Origin: Paramecium tetraurelia
Taxonomy: Eukaryota; Ciliophora; Oligohymenophorea; Peniculida; Parameciidae
Assembly (NCBI RefSeq): GCF_000165425.1
Contig: NW_001799649.1
Location: 259,247 to 323,246, forward strand
Direction: 5' to 3'
Length of the DNA stretch: 64,000 bases
The position numbers and the translations under genes are program-made. This document shows, piece after piece, positions 63,461-64,000 of this stretch. A model generated the notes under the pieces. That model was not told where the DNA came from, ran no database searches, and saw nothing but the letters and a program-made list of their open reading frames with translations. How positions within the stretch are numbered: position 1 is the first letter of the stretch; each line of letters begins with the position of its first letter.

Positions 63461-64000
63461 ATGCAACAAAATACCTTTTAATACTTAAAAACTAGTGAAA
63501 AATTATCAATTCGAATAATAAAAATCATGAAATTGATAACTTCAATAAAAGTAAACTCGAAGATTATCAATTATTTATATATAACATAGAAAGATATATA
63601 GAAGCTTGTAATTTTCTGATTCAATTATTAATAGATCCTCCAGGAGATTCATTCTAATAAAGATCACTATTCGAATAATTGAGAAGTTTTTGTGCTGTTT
63701 CAAAAAAATCTTTTTAATATATTTATATAATTAGATTGGAAGAAACTTTGATGATTCTTAATTTATCTATTAAACTTGACTTTGAAGCTTCAATTTTTAC
63801 AATCCCGAAATACAATTAGTTGGGGATAATTTCTAAGCAGTTACTTTCTTTTTTAATAGTACTTCCTCAAAGAATAGATCTAATGAATCAATTTGAAGAA
63901 GTTTTGGAAACTTAGATTTAGCTATTTCGAAAAACCCTAATTATTCTGGCTATTTCCACAGAATAGGTATCTGTAAAAGACGTGTTCGCTTTGCTTTGAT
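63461..64000 (+). CDS. Unrecognised helical protein at right edge, 5' structure unresolved
   Basis: From 63499 a single ciliate-code frame runs to the edge with good coding character: YQLFIYNIERYIEACNFLIQ, RSLFEQLRSFCAVSKKSFQQ, LILAISTEQ-type helices. Upstream, ATG 63461 opens a different frame (MQQNTFQYLKTSEKLSIRII), and no short GT...AG intron joins the two cleanly, so the true start may lie further 5' or the gene may be damaged. A stop in the main frame falls at 63997-63999, but gtatctgtaaaagac... just before it looks like a 5' splice site, so the gene may continue. No family recognised. Confidence 0.4.

Overview
The window reads as gene-dense macronuclear DNA from a ciliate, most likely a Paramecium of the aurelia type. 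TAA and TAG run through recognisable proteins as glutamine, and only TGA works as a stop. Introns are tiny (about 18-35 nt, GT...AG). The DNA is AT-rich, intergenic gaps are often tens of bases, and genes lie on both strands. I re-read every frame with the ciliate code, because standard-code ORFs fragment these genes. For most genes I splice, span minus introns is an exact multiple of three, which supports the models.

Layout. 1-760 (-): 5' part of a B-box/TPR protein. 915-4170 (+): six-TM, cyclic-nucleotide-binding channel-like protein with an atypical pore. 4203-6381: ankyrin protein and MORN protein, both (-), with a small possible (+) gene between them. 6937-13865: short conserved-looking protein (-), RING-tailed coiled coil (+), coiled coil (-), and two unrecognised (+) genes. 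13887-19570: two B-box zinc-finger genes (-) flanking a coiled-coil gene (+). 19577-23311: two short basic genes and a coiled-coil gene (+). 23660-31396: CFAP46, a very large ciliary central-apparatus protein, followed 19 bp later by a small gene. 32130-33733: mitochondrial ATP synthase beta with a one-base frameshift. 33896-38094: NIF/SCP-type phosphatase (+), WD-like propeller (-), SRPK kinase (+). 38402-47392: a roughly 2,960-residue TPR protein whose middle is thirty copies of an 84-bp repeat. 48045-50556: Hsp110-type chaperone. 50626-52978: kinesin (-). 53214-57189: Rictor, the TORC2 subunit. 57225-62624: unrecognised protein (-), ubiquitin-specific protease (+), TPR-like protein (-), multi-pass membrane protein (+). 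A gene with an unresolved 5' end lies at the right edge.

There is no operon logic here. The genes are housekeeping and ciliary genes packed tail-to-tail and head-to-head. Cilia and microtubules recur (CFAP46, kinesin, several coiled-coil, TPR and MORN proteins), as do zinc-finger coiled-coil proteins. I saw no tRNA, rRNA, transposon or CRISPR array. The most unusual points are the 30-copy repeat protein, the channel with no GYGD filter, the ATP synthase frameshift, stop codons of convergent genes that abut with no gap, and two divergent gene pairs whose start codons are only 6 bp apart.
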